Shown here: in pieces, positions 22,098-33,923 of the stretch
How the letters are laid out: each line of letters starts with the position of its first letter
How positions within the stretch are numbered: position 1 is the stretch's first letter
Assembly: GCA_037043455.1 (NCBI GenBank)
Contig: JAWPHD010010399.1
Location: 30,119 to 94,118 of the forward strand
DNA length: 64,000 nt
From: Cyrtodaria siliqua
Lineage: Eukaryota; Mollusca; Bivalvia; Adapedonta; Hiatellidae
Direction: 5' to 3'
The notes under the pieces: generated by a model
Told to the model about the DNA's origin: nothing
Database searches by the model: none
The model's input: only the letters and a program-made list of their open reading frames with translations
Made by a program: the position numbers and the translations under genes

Positions 22098-25000
22098 CAT
22101 CTGTAGTTAACAAACATAACAGTTATCTATAGTTAACAAACAAAACAGTCATCTATAGTTAAAAAACATAACAGTCATCTGTAGTTAACAAACATAACAG
22201 TCATCTGTAGTTATCAAAAATAAGTTAACACACATAACAGTCATCTGTAGTTAATAAACATAACATTCATCTGTAGTTAACAAACATAATATTCATCTGT
22301 AGTTAACACACATAACAGTCATCTGTAGTTAACGAACATAACATTCATCTGTAGTTAACAAACATAGCAGTCATCTGTAGTTAACAAACATAAGTTAACA
22401 CACATAACAGTCATCTGTAGTTAACAAACATAACAGTCATCTGTAGTTAACAAACATAACAGTCATCTGTAGTTAAAAAACATAACAGTCATCTGTAGTT
22501 AACACACATAGCAGTCATCTGTAGTTAACAAACATAACATTCATCTGTAGTTAACAAACATAACATCATCTGTAGTTAACACACATAGCAGTCATCTGTA
22601 GTTAACAAACATAATATTCATATGTAGTTAATACACATAACAGTCATCTCTAGTTAACACACATAGCAGTCATCTGTAGTTAACACACGTGGCAGTCATC
22701 TATAGTTAACAAACATACCATTCATCTGTAGTTAACAAACATAAGTAAACACACATAACTGTCATCTGTAATTAACACACATAACAGTCATCTGTAGTTA
22801 ACAAACATAACAGTCACATGTTGTTAACAAACATAGCAGTCACCTGTAGTTAACACACATAACAGTCACCTGTAGTTAACACACATAACAGTCATCTGTA
22901 GATAACACACATTGCAGTCATCTGTAGTTAAGAAAAATGACAGTCAGCTGTAGTTAACAAACATAGCAGTCATCTGTAGTTAACAAACATAGCAGTCATC
23001 TGTAGTTAACAAACATAACAGTCACCTATAGTTAACACACATAACAGTCATCTGTAGTTAACACAAATAACAGTCAGCTGTGGTTAACACACATAACAGT
23101 CATATGTAGTTAACAAACTTAACAGTCAGCTGTAGTTAACAAACATAGCAGTCACCTGCAGTTAACAAACATAACATTCATCTGTAGTTAACACACATAA
23201 CAGTCATCTGTAGTTAACACACATAAGTTAACAAACATTATATTCTTCTGTAGTTAACAAACATAAGTTAACACACATAACAGTCACCTGAAATTAACAC
23301 ACATAGCAGTCATCTGTAGTTAACACACATAGCAGTCATATGTAGTTAACAAGCATAACAGTCATCTGTAGTTAACAAACATAGCAGTTCTCTGTAGTTA
23401 ACACACATAGCAGTCATCTGTAGTTAACACACATGGCAGTCATCTGTAGTTAACAAACATAACAGCCATCTGTAGTTAACACACATGGCAGTCATCTGTA
23501 GTTAACAAACATAACAGTCATCTGTAGTTAACAAACATAGCAGTCATATGCAGTTAACAAACATAACAGTCAGTTGTAGTTAACACACATAACAGTCATA
23601 TGTAGTTAACACGCATAACAGTCACCTGTAGTTAACACACATAACAGTCATCTGTAGTTAACAAGCATAACAGTCACCTGTAGTTAACACACATAACAGT
23701 CAGTTGTAGTTAACACACATAGCAGTCAGTTGTAGTTAACACACATAACAGTCATCTGTAGTTAACAAGCATAACAGTCACCTGTAGTTAACACACATAA
23801 CAGTCAGTTGTAGTTAACACACATAGCAGTCATCTGTAGTTAACAAACATAACAGTCATCTGTAGTTAACAAACATAGCAGTCATATGTAGTTAACACAT
23901 AACAGTCAGTTGTAGTTAACACACATAGCAGTCATCTGTAGTTAACACACATAGCAGTCATATGTAGTTAACACACATAGCAGTCAGTTGTAGTTAACAC
24001 ACATAGCAGTCATCTGTAGTTAACGCACAAAGCAGGCATCCGTTGTTAACAAACATAACAGTCATATATAGTTAACACACATAACACATAGCAGTCATCT
24101 GTAGTTAACACACATAGCAGTCATCTGTAGTTAACACACATAGCAGTCAGTTGTAGTTAACACACATAGCAGTCATCTGTAGTTAACGCACAAAGCAGGC
24201 ATCCGTTGTTAACAAACATAACAGTCATATATAGTTAACACACATAACAGTTAGTTGTAGTTAACACACATAGCAGTCATCCGTAGATAACACACATAGC
24301 AGGCATCCGTTGTTAACAAACACAACAGTCAGCTGTAGTTAACAAACATAGCAGTCATATGTAGTTAACTAACATAGCAGTCAGTTGTAGTTAACACACA
24401 TAACAGTCAGTTGTAGTTAACACACATAGCAGTCACCTGTAGTTAACAAACATAAAAGTCACCTGTAGTTAACACACATAACAGTCAGCTGTAGTTAACA
24501 CACATAACAGTCAGCTGTAGTTAACACACATAACGGTCAGTTGAAGTTAACACACAAAACAGTCGACTGTAATTAACAAACATAACAGTCATCTGTAGTT
24601 AACACACATAACAGTCAGCTGTGGTTAACACACATAACAGTCAGCTGTGGTTAACACACATAACAGTCCTCTGTAGTTAACACACATAGCAGTCCTCTGT
24701 AGTTAACACACATGGCAGTCATCTGTAGTTAACAAACATAACATTCATCTGTAGTTAACAAACACAGCAGTCATATGCAGTTAACAAACATAGCAGTCAT
24801 ATGTAGTTAACACATAACAGTCAGTTGTAGTTAACACACATAGTAGTCATCTGTAGTTAACACACATAGCAGTCATCTGTAGTTAACACACATAGCAGTC
24901 AGTTGTAGTTAACACACATAGCAGTCATCTGTAGTTAACACACAAAGCAGGCATCCGTTGTTAACAAACATAACAGTCATATATATTTAACACACATAAC

Positions 25001-27274
25001 AGTTAGCTGTAGTTAACACACATAGCAGTCATCCGTAGATAACACACATAGCAGGCATCCGTTGTTAACAAACACAACAGTCAGCTGTAGTTAACAAACA
25101 TAGCAGTCATATGTAGTTAAGCCACATAACAGTCAGCTGTAGTTAACAAACATGGCAGTCATATGTAGTTAGCAAAGATAGCAGTCATCTGTAGTTAACA
25201 CACATGTCAGTCATCTGTAGTTAACAAACATAACAATCAGCTGTAGTTAACAAACATAACAGTCATCTGTAGTTAACACACATAGTAGTCAGCTGTAGTT
25301 AACGAACATAACAGTCAGCTGTAGTTAAGAAATATAACAGTCATCTGTAGTTAACACACATAATAGGCAGCTGTAGTTAACACACATAACAGTCATCTGT
25401 AGTTTACGAACATAACAGTCACCTGTAGTTAACACACATAACAGTCAGCTGTAGTTAACACACATAGCAGTCACCTGTAGTTAACAAACATAGCAGTCAT
25501 CTGTAGTTAACACACATAGCAGTCAGCTGTAGTTAACAAACATTACAGTCACCTGTAGTTAACAAACATAGCAGTCATCTGTAGTTAACACACATAACAG
25601 TCAGTTGTAGTTAACACACATAGCAGTCACCTGTAGTTAACAAACATAACAGTCACCTGTAGTTAACAAACATAACAGTCATCTGTAGTTAACACACATG
25701 GCAGTCATCTGTAGTTAACAAACATAACAGTCATCTGTAGTTAACACACATGACAGTCATCTGTAGTTAACAAACATGACATTCATCTGTAGTTAACACA
25801 CATGACAGTCATCTGTAGTTAACAAACATGACAGTCATCTGTAGTTAACACACATAGCAGTCATCTGTAGTTAACACACATAGCAGTCATCTGTTGTTAA
25901 CACTCATAACAGTCAAGTGTAGTTAACACACATAACAATCAGTTGTAGTTAACACACATAACAGTCAGCTGTAGTTAACAAACATAACAGTCATCTATAG
26001 TTAACTGACATAACACACATGACAGTCATCTGTAGTTAACACACATAACAGTCACCTGTAGTTAACAAACATAACAGTCATATGTAGTAAACACACATAA
26101 CAGTCAGTTGTAGTTAACACACATAACAGTTACCTGTAGTTAACACAAATAACAGTCACCTGTTGTTAACAAACAAAACAGTCATGTGTAGTTAACACAC
26201 ATAACAGTCAACTGTAGTTAACATACATAACAGTTACCTGTAGTTTAAACACATAACAGTCACCTGTAGTTAACAAACATAGCAGTCATCTGTAGTTAAC
26301 ACACATAACAGTCACCTGTAGTTAACACACATAACAGTCACATGTAGTTAACAAACATAACAGTCACCTGTAGTTAACAAACATAACAGTCATCTGTAGT
26401 TAACACACATGGCAGTCATCTGTAGTTAACAAACATAACAGTCATATGTAGTTAACAAACATGACATTCATCTGTAGTTAACACACATGACAGTCATCTG
26501 TAGTTAACAAACATAACAGTCATCTGTAGTTAACACACATAGCAGTCATCTGTAGTTAACACACATAGCAGTCATCTGTTGTTAACAAACATAGCAGTCA
26601 TCTGTAGTAAACACACATAACAGTCAAGTGTAGTTAACACACATAACAATCAGTTGTAGTTAACACACATAACAGTCAGCTGTAGTTAACAAACATAACA
26701 GTCATCTATAGTTAACTAACATAACACACATGACAGTCATCTGTAGTTAACACACATAACAGTCACCTGTAGTTAACAAACATAACAGTCATATGTAGTA
26801 AACACACATAACAGTCAGTTGTAGTTAACACACATAACAGTCACCTGTAGTTAACACAAATAACAGTCACCTGTAGTTAACAAACAAAACAGTCATGTGT
26901 AGTTAACACACATAACAGTCAACTGTAGTTAACACACATAACAGTTATCTGTAGTTTACACACATAACAGTCACCTGTAGTTAACAAACATAGCAGTCAT
27001 CTGTAGTTAACACACACATAACAGTCATCTGTAGTTAACACACATAACAGTCAACTGTAGTTAACAAACATAACAGTCATCTGTAGTTAACAAACATAAC
27101 AGTCATCTGTAGTTAACAAACATAACAGTCACCTGTAGTTAACACACATAACAGTCAGCTGTAGTTAACAAAAATAATAGTGATCTGTAGTTAACAAACA
27201 TATTATTCATCTGTAGTTAACACACATAACAATTCATCTATAGTTAACACACATAACAGTCATCTGTAGTTAAT
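22098..27274. repeat. 26-bp satellite array, about 200 copies
   Basis: About 5.2 kb of a 26-bp unit of the form AGTTAACAMACATARCAGTC followed by A-T/G/C-C/T-TGT. Nearly all variation falls on a few positions (A/C in ACAMACA, A/G in TARCAG, and the trinucleotide after GTCA). Higher-order copies are visible: markers at 25911 and 26001 recur at 26622 and 26712 (period 711), and a pair at 24194/24297 recurs at 24946/25050 (period about 752). A few units are shortened (AACATAAGTTAACAC) or extended. No open frame of note. Confidence 0.95.
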
Positions 27275-27894
27275 TTGGCATGTGAGCGGTCTCATGTTGT
27301 ATAGTTACTAATACCAGTTTTTATTAAAATGTAATGAAAATGTTCTCGTCTCCAGAATTGTCCTAAATTTTATCGATCTCTGAATATTAAAAAAATCATA
27401 TTGTCTAAGAGAGGGCTCAACGCAAAACTGGTATCTTGGTTTGTTTTGTTTTTTAATTTAGAGAATTGAATTGGTCTAAATGTTATACCCTTCTCTGAAT
27501 ATTAAAAAGTCGTAAATACGCTTTATGATCGAGGGCTCAATGCGAAACTTGCATCTTGTTGTTTTTTTTTAAATTTATTTATACATACAGTTTATCGCGC
27601 GAGATGCTATTCTCGGTTGCCATATTATCACAACGTTATCCTTGTATGACAGAGGAGTGACGCTGATATGTGAGTATGTATAATGTATACAGGAGAAATG
27701 AACAACCCAGTTCATAGTCAAAAGTAAAATTGTCCAAAAAGTGCAAGGTATACTAAGGGAAGACCCACAATATTGGAATTTAAACAGCTCTTATTTTGAC
27801 TTTCTATCTGAGCTGCAAATGGGTCGAATTATTATTAAAATTGATTAAAATTAATTTTCAAATAATAAGTGAATTTAAGAGCTCACAAACCAGG
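27275..27894. other. Satellite flank with a short duplicated block
   Basis: A block with GAGGGCTCAANGCNAAACT and a T-rich tail occurs twice (about 27340-27450 and 27460-27570), so it is a small tandem duplication. No coding recognised. Confidence 0.45.
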
Positions 27895-28275
27895 CCTTTT
27901 CCGTTCGTGTACCGTTTATTATTCGCTCGTTCTGCGTTCATTTTCCATACATTTCACGCTCATTATCCGATCGTTGTCCGTTCATTTGATCATTTGATCC
28001 GATTGTTCTCCGTTCATTCTCCGTTTATTTCACCCTCATTTTCCGATCGTTCTCCGTTTATTCTGTGTTTATTTCACGTTCATTTTCCGATCGTTCTCAT
28101 TTGATCATTTGATCCGATTGTTCTCCGTTCATTTGATCATTTGATCCGTTCGTTCTCCGTTCATTCTCCGTTTATTTCACGTTCATTTTCCGATCGTTCT
28201 CCGTTCATTCTCCGTTTATTTCACGTTCATTTTCCGATCGTTCTCCGTTTATTCTGTGTTTATTTTACGTTCATT
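27895..28275. repeat. Diverged short tandem array (CGTTCATT/TCCGATCGTTCTCCG)
   Basis: Units such as CGATCGTTCTCCGTTCATT and TCCGTTTATTTCACGTTCAT alternate irregularly for about 380 bp. One + frame is open through it, which follows from its period and is not taken as coding. Confidence 0.8.
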
Positions 28276-28581
28276 ATCCGCGAATTAATTCATACTTAAT
28301 TCAGTATTAGCTATTAATACTTATTAAACAAATGTTTAACTCCAAAATTAACAATATGTCTAAACTTTTATTGGAGAAGCATTACTGCTAAAAACAGAGT
28401 TAAATATGCTTACATTTATCTCGGATTTTTCGCATTCACACATATTAAGCAGACACTAATCATATCACTTGAAAGGCGTCAAATACTGAGTGAAAATATA
28501 GATATAAAATCGAACAGGAATAGCATTCAAGGACGATAGTAATTTTCTATTTTCCTGGTGCGTGCATATATTTGTTTGTAT

Positions 28582-28775
28582 AAATGGTGTTTTACGTCAT
28601 TTTTAGCAAATTTTAGGCCATATATGACGTCGATTTTTGTTGTGGTAGAGGCAGACCATACGATTTTGCCTGGTTAAAACCAGTAATGTATATCTCCCGC
28701 CATCTGTAGAAAACGACACTTTCTCACTCGACAAGACGAGCATCCAGCGGGATTCGAACCTGCAGCGGTTAGAGG
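28582..28775 (-). repeat. tRNA-derived SINE, family A, copy 1
   Basis: On the minus strand a box B-like GGTTCGAATCC (28750-28760 on +) is followed by a body with GTCGAGTGAGAAAGTGTCG and GGCGGGAGAT and a 3' tail GACGTAAAACACCATTTAT. A homologous copy lies at 49009-49212 in the same orientation. Confidence 0.8.
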
Positions 28776-29984
28776 CGTATATTATATACATAGTCAACGA
28801 TAACGTCTAATGGTATAATCACAAAAGGAAATTACAAGCAAAACAGCGAAAAGGCAAAAAGTTGCAACACAAACTAACGCCATGCGAAAAAAAAATGTTT
28901 TTTTTGTCATTTCATATTGCATTTTGCTTTTTTGTCGGAATTTTGCTTAGCGTTTTGAATAATTTCGTTAATTTCGCATGTTGCTTCGTTTGATCGCCTA
29001 ACGTGTTTTTTTTTATTTTGGCGGTCTTTTTGCACAGTCTCTCCGACATAACGAAATGGCACACATCAGCCACCATAGTAATGCACTATTTAATAGAACT
29101 AGTGCACAACTTTGAACGTCAACCAATCTGAGTGCATACATTTGTTTACCAGAGGAGTTATAAAATGGTTGAACATAAATAAATACTGAAAAGGGGAACC
29201 CTTGGAAGCAACAAACACAAACAGGAGAGAAAAGTAGCAGAGTCGGTTTTATTGAGTCTGTCCATAAGAAGTATTATATGTGCAACAAGTCTCACTAGCG
29301 CAGGCTTAAGCGCTATTCTACTTTAAAGCCATATTATAACGTTTAGCGATTTTTATAATTTGACCATTGTTATGTACTTTTTTGGCGAAAATCTCCGTTT
29401 TCAGCAATATGCTATAACTCATAGACCGGATACATCGTTTTGGCGTACCACGCTGATGTTACCATATTTTTCAAGACCAGGCCTATTTTACTGAACGCAA
29501 TATCTCAGTCCGACGATTTGTCTAGATTTTTACGACGCTTGTAATGTTTGTACAATCAAGCGTCGAAGATGATCAAGACTATTGTATGAAAACCAATCGT
29601 GAACGCTCGGCCAATCCCGTCATTCCTCGGGATCATGCTGCGAAGCAGTTAACGAGATGTTGCGAATGAAGGAAAATATCAAATGGCACCGGGAACGCGC
29701 ACCTGTTTGGGTGGTTTAATTTGCGGGACCCGGTATGGTTTTTGAAGTGATTTGCGGCGCGATCCTAAACATGTAATAGAGAATAATATTGTTTTTGTTA
29801 TCAGGTTATATGATGCAATGGATAAATAAAAGGCAAATAAAGGAAAATAGAACATTATTGTTTGATTCTAATCACGTATGTATTATTAATTAATTATGAA
29901 TAAAACAAAGTAAAAAGCAAAATATCCAATATCGATAAAATATATATACTGGCACATATCCATTGGTAAGAACAATTTCGGGGA
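28776..29984. other. Unassigned DNA
   Basis: T-rich tracts at 28890-29040, and a locally GC-richer block at 29580-29760 with no recognised frame. I can support no gene. Confidence 0.4.
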
Positions 29985-30770
29985 AAGTTAAACAAAATCA
30001 GGGCAAGTGTCTGTTGTGGCGACTATTCCGCGGAAACTACTTGACAGATGTTTCATGAAACTTCACAGGAATGTTGCTCTTGATGTCTAGTAATACATGT
30101 CAGCCGGAAATTCAAGATGGCCGAAACGGCTTAAAATACATTTTACAAATACAATTTTTGCCGGCCACTTCCCAAAAACCATAAGTGTTATTGATTTCGA
30201 ACCTTAAACCAAAATGACTGGCATGCCATGTGTTTGGTCCTAACCATAATTCATTTCGATTCGATGTCAAACATGGCAGTCAGCCCCATTTCTGTTTATA
30301 TACAGTTATATAGAAAAAACTTGTGGCGACTTCTTCTCTGAAACAACTTCATGGGTTTCTATGAACTTTTACAAGAATGTTGCTCTTGCTGTCTCGTTGG
30401 TCCTAGCAAAACAACAGGCCGGCCGGAAATTCAAGATGGCTACCATAGCTACAAATAGATTTTACACAATACAAGTTTGTAGCGACTACTTCTCAAAAAC
30501 CACAAGTAATATTTCTTTGGAACCTTTACTAAATGACTGGCATGACATGTAGTTGGTCCTACACAAAAAGTCATTTTGATTCGATGCCAAACATGGCACC
30601 AGCGGCCATCTTCGTTTACATAGAGTTATATAGGAAAAACTTGTGTCGATTACTCTGAAAACAATGATGGATTTGCATGACTCTTTACAGGACTGTTGCT
30701 CTTGATGTCTAGTTGGTCCTAAGTAAAAAATCAGTTTGGCCGGAAATTCAGCTAAAAAATACAAGTCAAG
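29985..30770. repeat. Diverged tandem repeat, unit about 315-320 bp
   Basis: Blocks TGTTGCTCTTGATGTCTAGT, GCCGGAAATTCAAGATGGC, AAATGACTGGCATG and CGATTCGATGYCAAACATGG recur in order at about 30075, 30375 and 30690. Related in style to the array at 58870-59810. No coding. Confidence 0.7.
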
Positions 30771-30869
30771 GCGACATCTAAAAAAAGAAAGACTTTAAAC
30801 ATCTCAAACAATAACTTGCCACTTCCTACAACCCTTAATCATGAACTGTAGATGAGAATTCAGCGGCCT

Positions 30870-30912
30870 CTTGCTCAGTGGATAAGGACGCCTCGGCTTG
30901 TGTGATCTATAA
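30870..30912 (+). repeat. tRNA-like head fragment
   Basis: CTTGCTCAGTGGATAAGGAC resembles a tRNA D-arm (box A) as found at the start of SINEs. No matching box B follows, so I read it as a truncated SINE and not a tRNA gene. Confidence 0.35.
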
Positions 30913-31119
30913 CATATAACAAGAATCACTTCGCCAATAACAATCATAACAATTCATACAATCTTTAATCTGAACTATAGGAACAGCTCAAAACCATTTG
31001 CTTACTACTGTTTTCGCCATTCCGTACGCAGTACTTTGATTAAAAGCCTACATAAAGGACAGTTCACTAGTAATAGATGGGTACCAAAATCAGTTCACAT
31101 ATGATCAGATGTTGGCTTA

Positions 31120-31405
31120 AATGTAAAGCCGCGTTGGTCCAGTGGAAAGTACAATCGACCCTGAGTCTGGAAATACAGGTTTTCTCCGGTTTGTCCTTGG
31201 GCAAGACACTTTGCTTAACCTCGTCCGCCAGATGGGGACGTAAACCTATCGGAGTCTATCAACCAAGCACGTTAACGAACTATAGGAATATATTTGATAG
31301 TGAGTAGGGAAAAGTTTCCGGACTCCTAAGTATTCTTACTTTCTCTTTGGGGCGGTTCGAGAAAACCTATAATGTTGATGAGCCGTTAACCGCAGAATAT
31401 AATTA
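31120..31405 (+). repeat. SINE family B, copy 2
   Basis: The head contains TTGGTCCAGTGGAAAG (box A-like). The body carries TTGGGCAAGACACTTTGC, GATGGGGACGTAAACC, CAAGCACGTTAACGAAC and GGGGCGGTTCGAGA, and the tail is GTTGATGAGCCGTTAAC. Confidence 0.8.
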
Positions 31406-32029
31406 TGAACACATAAAACTGAAACAGTTGACGAAGCACTCAGAAATTACGCTAACAAATCAACTGAATAAAATTAAACTGTACACACTATCATGACTAT
31501 GCCGAATAAATAGTTGTGTACTAATTACGCTACACGCTGCGCCGACGCTAAGCATTACATTGGAAGTGTGCAGATCCAATGGTTTATTTATAGTACAGGT
31601 AATGTTTATGTAAACACAAGAGTTAAAAAGTCAGAGTGCCTTTTTAACGAAGCGTACTTTTCTAATCAGTTGTTTCTATTAACCGCTGGGTACCTCGTGG
31701 ATTTAATGCAAATTTGACGGTAATATTATCCACAAATACTTGACACAAAGTCGCTGTCATCTCCGTTATGGTTAACAATAAGCATATTCTGACTTTAAAT
31801 AACAATTCATTGCTGTTCATGGTATCAAGAATAAGATTATTGTTGTTATTTTTAGACTTCAAACTGTGTTATTGTTTTTTGATGAATACAACATCTCTTT
31901 AAATTAATTGAAGAATAACTTTATTATTGTCAAATTACGATTTCATTACCCGCTTTACCATTTATCTGCTTGATAAGGAGGCAAATCATATCAAGTTAGA
32001 CCATGTCCAATATATTTCACACAGTTTAG
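31406..32029. other. AT-rich non-coding DNA
   Basis: Two short unrelated frames, no motif. Nothing supported. Confidence 0.4.
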
Positions 32030-32033
32030 TTAA

Positions 32034-32952
32034 AGCCCCAAATACTTCTCCCAGGGAAAAAACTTGAGTTGTGTGTTGCTAGACTAGCAGCATGCTGGCC
32101 TGAATTTACAGGTCAAAGCCTCCTGAAATATGCGACTGCATAGCATCACTGTATAAGACAAATGGATAATTTATACCAGCATAGTATAGATGAATTGAAC
32201 AAAACCTAATGAAGGAATTGAAAGAAAACGTAATCAAAATAAAAACATATACTATGTATGGTCAACTACGGTTTTAAATATAAAATAAACCCACAAAAAA
32301 CAACAACACTGAAACTTCATTCTCTATAATTACTTCAGCACAACCCATAAAAAGATACTTAGTTTGAAGATATCATAGATAGATACTTTTATTGACTTAA
32401 ATTTTTACAGTTTTTCATCATTACAAATATAGGACAATTATAATATACACACATGTGACAGATTTTAACATTGCATATGCAACAAAATAATCATTACGTT
32501 TTTCTTTGCTTCATACATATTTAAACAAAGAAATACACATATTATGGTATGTCAATGATACACGAGAATGTTCTGAAATAAGATATCTATCATACTGTAT
32601 ATTACTATGAATCTCAAAACTCATTTTGTAAACATATTGATTTAATTTATTTTTTTATTTTTTTATACTAACAGTCTATCTAATCTTGACTTTATTTTAC
32701 ATTTATTTGTTGCATAAACTAGCATCATAGACTTTATTGGTATATGCTAACATACAGTTTCATGTTGATTTTAAATATATAACTATTAGTTAATTTATTA
32801 TGCCTTGTACAGTTTTTATGCAGATAAATACAGTTATTCTTGGGTGTATCAACTTTGCCGACAAGTGCATGGTCAATAATGATCACATACTGTGATAATT
32901 GCCCATTAATCTGCAACACTACCAGCCTTCCATGTCAGCTGTATTTGGGGCT
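32034..32952. mobile_element. TTAA-flanked element, 919 bp
   Basis: Left end AGCCCCAAATAC and right end GTATTTGGGGCT are exact 12-bp inverted repeats, each flanked by TTAA (32030-32033 and 32953-32956). The interior is AT-rich with no transposase frame, so it is non-autonomous. The target site fits piggyBac- or Kolobok-type mobilisation. Confidence 0.85.
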
Positions 32953-33099
32953 TTAAAGACAGACAGACAGACAGACTTTTTATTCAGACTTTTACAAAGT
33001 ACATCGTCTACAATACATACATATTAGCATATATGATGTCAACGTATATATACAAGTAAATGGTGAAATATATACAAATGGTATAATTAATCATTTCAT

Positions 33100-33115
33100 T
33101 ATTATTATTATTATA

Positions 33116-33153
<38 letters not shown>
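33100..33153. repeat. ATT trinucleotide microsatellite
   Basis: About 17 ATT units, interrupted once near 33112. It lies just 3' (on the minus strand) of the LINE fragment and could be its tail. Confidence 0.9.
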
Positions 33154-33192
33154 GTAGTATAGTAAATAAGAGTAGGAGGTTGAACTAAGTAA

Positions 33193-33512
33193 CTACCTTT
33201 CAATAGTTACTAATGCGTTTCTTAATATAATTGATTCTTTAACATATAACGAAAGTTTTATTATTTCTATCTTGTTATGTGATTTCAGTAACTCCAAATA
33301 TTTGAAAACAGAAGGACGTTTGTAATAACAACGTTTTAGGTATTTCTTTCTAATATCAATATAACAAGGACAAATATATACAAAATGAAATTCATCTTCT
33401 ATATCTAAACTATTACAAATTAGGCAATATCTTTCTTCACGAAGTGTTCTATTGTTGGCATATCTACCAGTCTGTATTCTGAGTGGATGTACAGATAGTC
33501 TAAGTCTAGTAA
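33193..33512 (-). pseudogene. LINE (non-LTR retrotransposon) ORF2 C-terminal fragment
   Basis: A minus-strand frame without a start Met encodes about 106 residues ending at TAG (33193-33195). RLSVHPLRIQTGRYANN, then ERYCLICNSLDIEDEFHF and YICPCY, match the Cys-containing C-terminal domain after reverse transcriptase in CR1/L2-like LINEs, with spacing CxxC-x(n)-H-x(n)-C. Upstream the frame is broken near 33512-33530. 5'-truncated and inactive. Confidence 0.7.
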
Positions 33513-33923
33513 ATTATAGTAATTTAAAGTGGAAAATGTTGTATCAAGTTTAATAGTGTACCCAGGTTTAGATAAAACAGTACACACCATTTTTCAGCAC
33601 TTACACTTAATAATGTCATATTTGTATTGAAAGCCCCTTCTGCTTGAATAGTCATAATTTCAGAAGTGAGGTACTAATGCTCTCTCCCGTTTTATCCGAA
33701 TGCACTGAACAATATATGTCACAAAATACTGGTTAAAACAAAGCCAAACGAATCTACAACAACTAAAAAACAAAAACAAATTTGATAATGAAATTATCAC
33801 ACCTGTATCAATTCAAAAAATAAAAACTATATACGATCATCAATCAACCATTCTTAAACGTTAATATCTTCTCCAACATCCACCCACAGTTGTTTTATTT
33901 TCCACATATTGTTCGCCAAATGT
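33513..33923 (-). other. Receptor gene 3' flank
   Basis: Region downstream of the receptor stop. A minus-strand AATAAA occurs within about 30 bp of the stop (TTTATT at 33894-33899 on +). The true 3' end cannot be decided from sequence. Confidence 0.35.

Noticed and set aside
22098..27274. CRISPR array
   Set aside because: The 26-bp units are contiguous with no unique spacers, and the genome is eukaryotic.
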